Below, piece after piece: positions 7,048-7,921 of a stretch of 7,921 bases of DNA. This DNA comes from Acidimicrobiia bacterium. GTDB taxonomy: Bacteria > Actinomycetota > Acidimicrobiia > Acidimicrobiales > Ilumatobacteraceae. Where the stretch lies: assembly GCA_030425785.1 (NCBI GenBank), contig JAUHYJ010000155.1, positions 1 to 7,921 on the forward strand. The letters are read 5' to 3'. Every line of letters begins with the position of its first letter. Position 1 is the stretch's first letter. The translations under genes were made by a program, and so were the position numbers. The notes beneath the pieces are model-generated. The model had not been told where the DNA came from, ran no database searches, and was given only the letters and a program-made list of their open reading frames with translations.

Positions 7048-7921
7048 GCGACGCCCCCGGCGACCGCCCGCGGGTGCGCCGACCGGTAGATCTCCATCAG
7101 TCGCTCCTGGCTGACCTTGGTGTACAGCTGGGTCGTCGAGATCGACGCGTGGCCCAGCATCTCCTGCACGACCCGGAGGTCGGCGCCGTGGTCGAGCAGG
7201 TGGGTCGCGCACGAGTGGCGAAGGACGTGGGGCGACAGCGGAGCATCGATGCCGGCACGGTACCCGTACTTCTTGATCACGAGCCAGACGCCCTGTCGGC
7301 TCAACCGGCTGCCACGCTGGTTCAGGAAGACGGCTTCGGCGTCGCCTCGACGACGCCACTGCGCCGGCGCCATCGCCGGTCGGCCCGACGGGTCGAACCA
7401 CTCGTCGAGTGCCGCCGCCGCGCTCCGCCCGAACGGGACGATTCGTTCCTTCGCGCCCTTGCCGTAGAGCCGCACCATCCGGGTGTCGAAGTCGATGTCG
7501 CCGACCGACAAGCCGGTCACCTCGGCGACGCGAGCGCCGGTGGCGTACAGCAGCTCGAGCAGGGCACGGTCACGCCGCGCCACGGGGTCGTGCCCGACGA
7601 CGGCGTCGAGCAGACTCGTGACCTGCTCCTCGGTGAGCGGCTTCGGGATCCCCGACGGCTTGCGCACCCCGTCGAGGTCGGCCGTCGGGTCGTCGGGTCG
7701 ATGCGACTCGAGCGCCAGGTAGCGGTGGAGCGAGCGGATCGCTGCGAGCCGCCGCGCGACCGTCGACGCCGCCAAGCCACTGCCACGCCACTCGCCGATC
7801 AGCTCGACCAGGTCGGTTCGACCGGCCGTCAGCGGCGACAGGTCGCGAGCGGTGAGCCACTCGTGGTACCCCCGGAGATCCCGCCGGTACGCGAGCAGGG
7901 TGTTGCGGGCCCGCCCACGCT
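7044..7921 (-). CDS. xerD: Site-specific tyrosine recombinase, XerD-like, N-terminus beyond window
   Basis: Cuts and rejoins DNA through a covalent phosphotyrosine link; Xer enzymes resolve chromosome dimers at dif. 291 residues are visible; the frame is open to the right edge, and ARNTLLAYRRDLRGYHEWL near its start is the N-terminal core-binding domain, so only some 10-20 residues are missing. All catalytic residues are present: Arg in ATGARVAEV (7530-7532), Lys in GKGAKER (7458-7460), H..R in SPHVLRHSCATHLL (His 7227-7229, Arg 7218-7220), His in MLGHASISTTQLYT (7149-7151) and nucleophile Tyr (7122-7124). THLLDHGADLRVVQ and the C-terminal HPRA resemble XerD more than XerC, but the paralogue cannot be settled here. 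A TTG at 7775 gives an apparent internal start but lies inside the domain. Its TGA overlaps the ATG of the HD gene. No dif-like site is recognised in the window. Confidence 0.95.
   Translation of the reverse strand, partial: RGRARNTLLAYRRDLRGYHEWLTARDLSPLTAGRTDLVELIGEWRGSGLAASTVARRLAAIRSLHRYLALESHRPDDPTADLDGVRKPSGIPKPLTEEQVTSLLDAVVGHDPVARRDRALLELLYATGARVAEVTGLSVGDIDFDTRMVRLYGKGAKERIVPFGRSAAAALDEWFDPSGRPAMAPAQWRRRGDAEAVFLNQRGSRLSRQGVWLVIKKYGYRAGIDAPLSPHVLRHSCATHLLDHGADLRVVQEMLGHASISTTQLYTKVSQERLMEIYRSAHPRAVAGGVA

Noticed and set aside
6586..7401. A longer (271-aa) version of the HD protein starting inside the recombinase gene
   Set aside because: The extra N-terminal 118 residues are read out of phase through certain recombinase coding sequence and are Arg/Pro-rich. 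The ATG at 7047 with the ATGA overlap and a nearby G-rich Shine-Dalgarno is the better start.
7044..7775. A shorter recombinase beginning at the TTG at 7775
   Set aside because: The frame continues upstream to the window edge and encodes the conserved core-binding N-terminal segment (NTLLAYRRDLRGYHEWL), so the true start is outside the window.
1..7921. Mobile element, prophage or defence island suggested by the tyrosine recombinase
   Set aside because: The recombinase is of the housekeeping XerD type. There is no tRNA gene, attachment repeat, transposase, phage gene, CRISPR array or toxin-antitoxin pair, and base composition looks uniform across the window.

Overview
The window is a GC-rich (roughly two thirds G+C) bacterial chromosomal segment. 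Third codon positions are almost all G or C, starts are mixed ATG/GTG, and at least one start looks leaderless. Together with the protein styles (DinF-like MATE, XerD-like recombinase, large secreted subtilase with C-terminal add-ons) this suggests a high-GC actinobacterium. A marine or soil Acidimicrobiia lineage is my best guess, but that is inference and not shown by a marker gene.

Layout: (1) Positions 1-3801, minus strand: most of a very large secreted subtilisin-family protease, 1267 residues visible, with its C-terminus cut off by the left edge. (2) Positions 3802-4137: a 336-bp divergent intergenic region with the ribosome binding site of the protease, two small dyads, and a -10 element placed for leaderless transcription of the next gene. 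(3) Positions 4138-6573, plus strand: trpS (tryptophanyl-tRNA synthetase), a possible 43-codon small ORF, and a MATE-family exporter, spaced tightly enough to be one operon. (4) Positions 6586-7921, minus strand: a XerD-like tyrosine recombinase (N-terminus cut off by the right edge) and a small HD-domain putative phosphohydrolase. The recombinase stop and the HD gene start share the four bases ATGA. The MATE and HD genes converge with only 12 bp between their stop codons.

How the genes fit together: trpS and xerD are housekeeping functions (tRNA charging; chromosome dimer resolution), the MATE protein is an exporter of unknown substrate, and the protease is an exported, probably calcium-aided, degradative or processing enzyme. 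I see no defence island, phage, transposon, CRISPR array or biosynthetic cluster, and nothing that convincingly forms a new multi-gene system. The items most worth a second look are the C-terminal architecture of the protease, the leaderless trpS start, the small ORF between trpS and the exporter, and the translational coupling of the HD protein to the recombinase. Two very long antisense open frames (about 1330 and 810 codons) are artefacts of GC-rich codon use.
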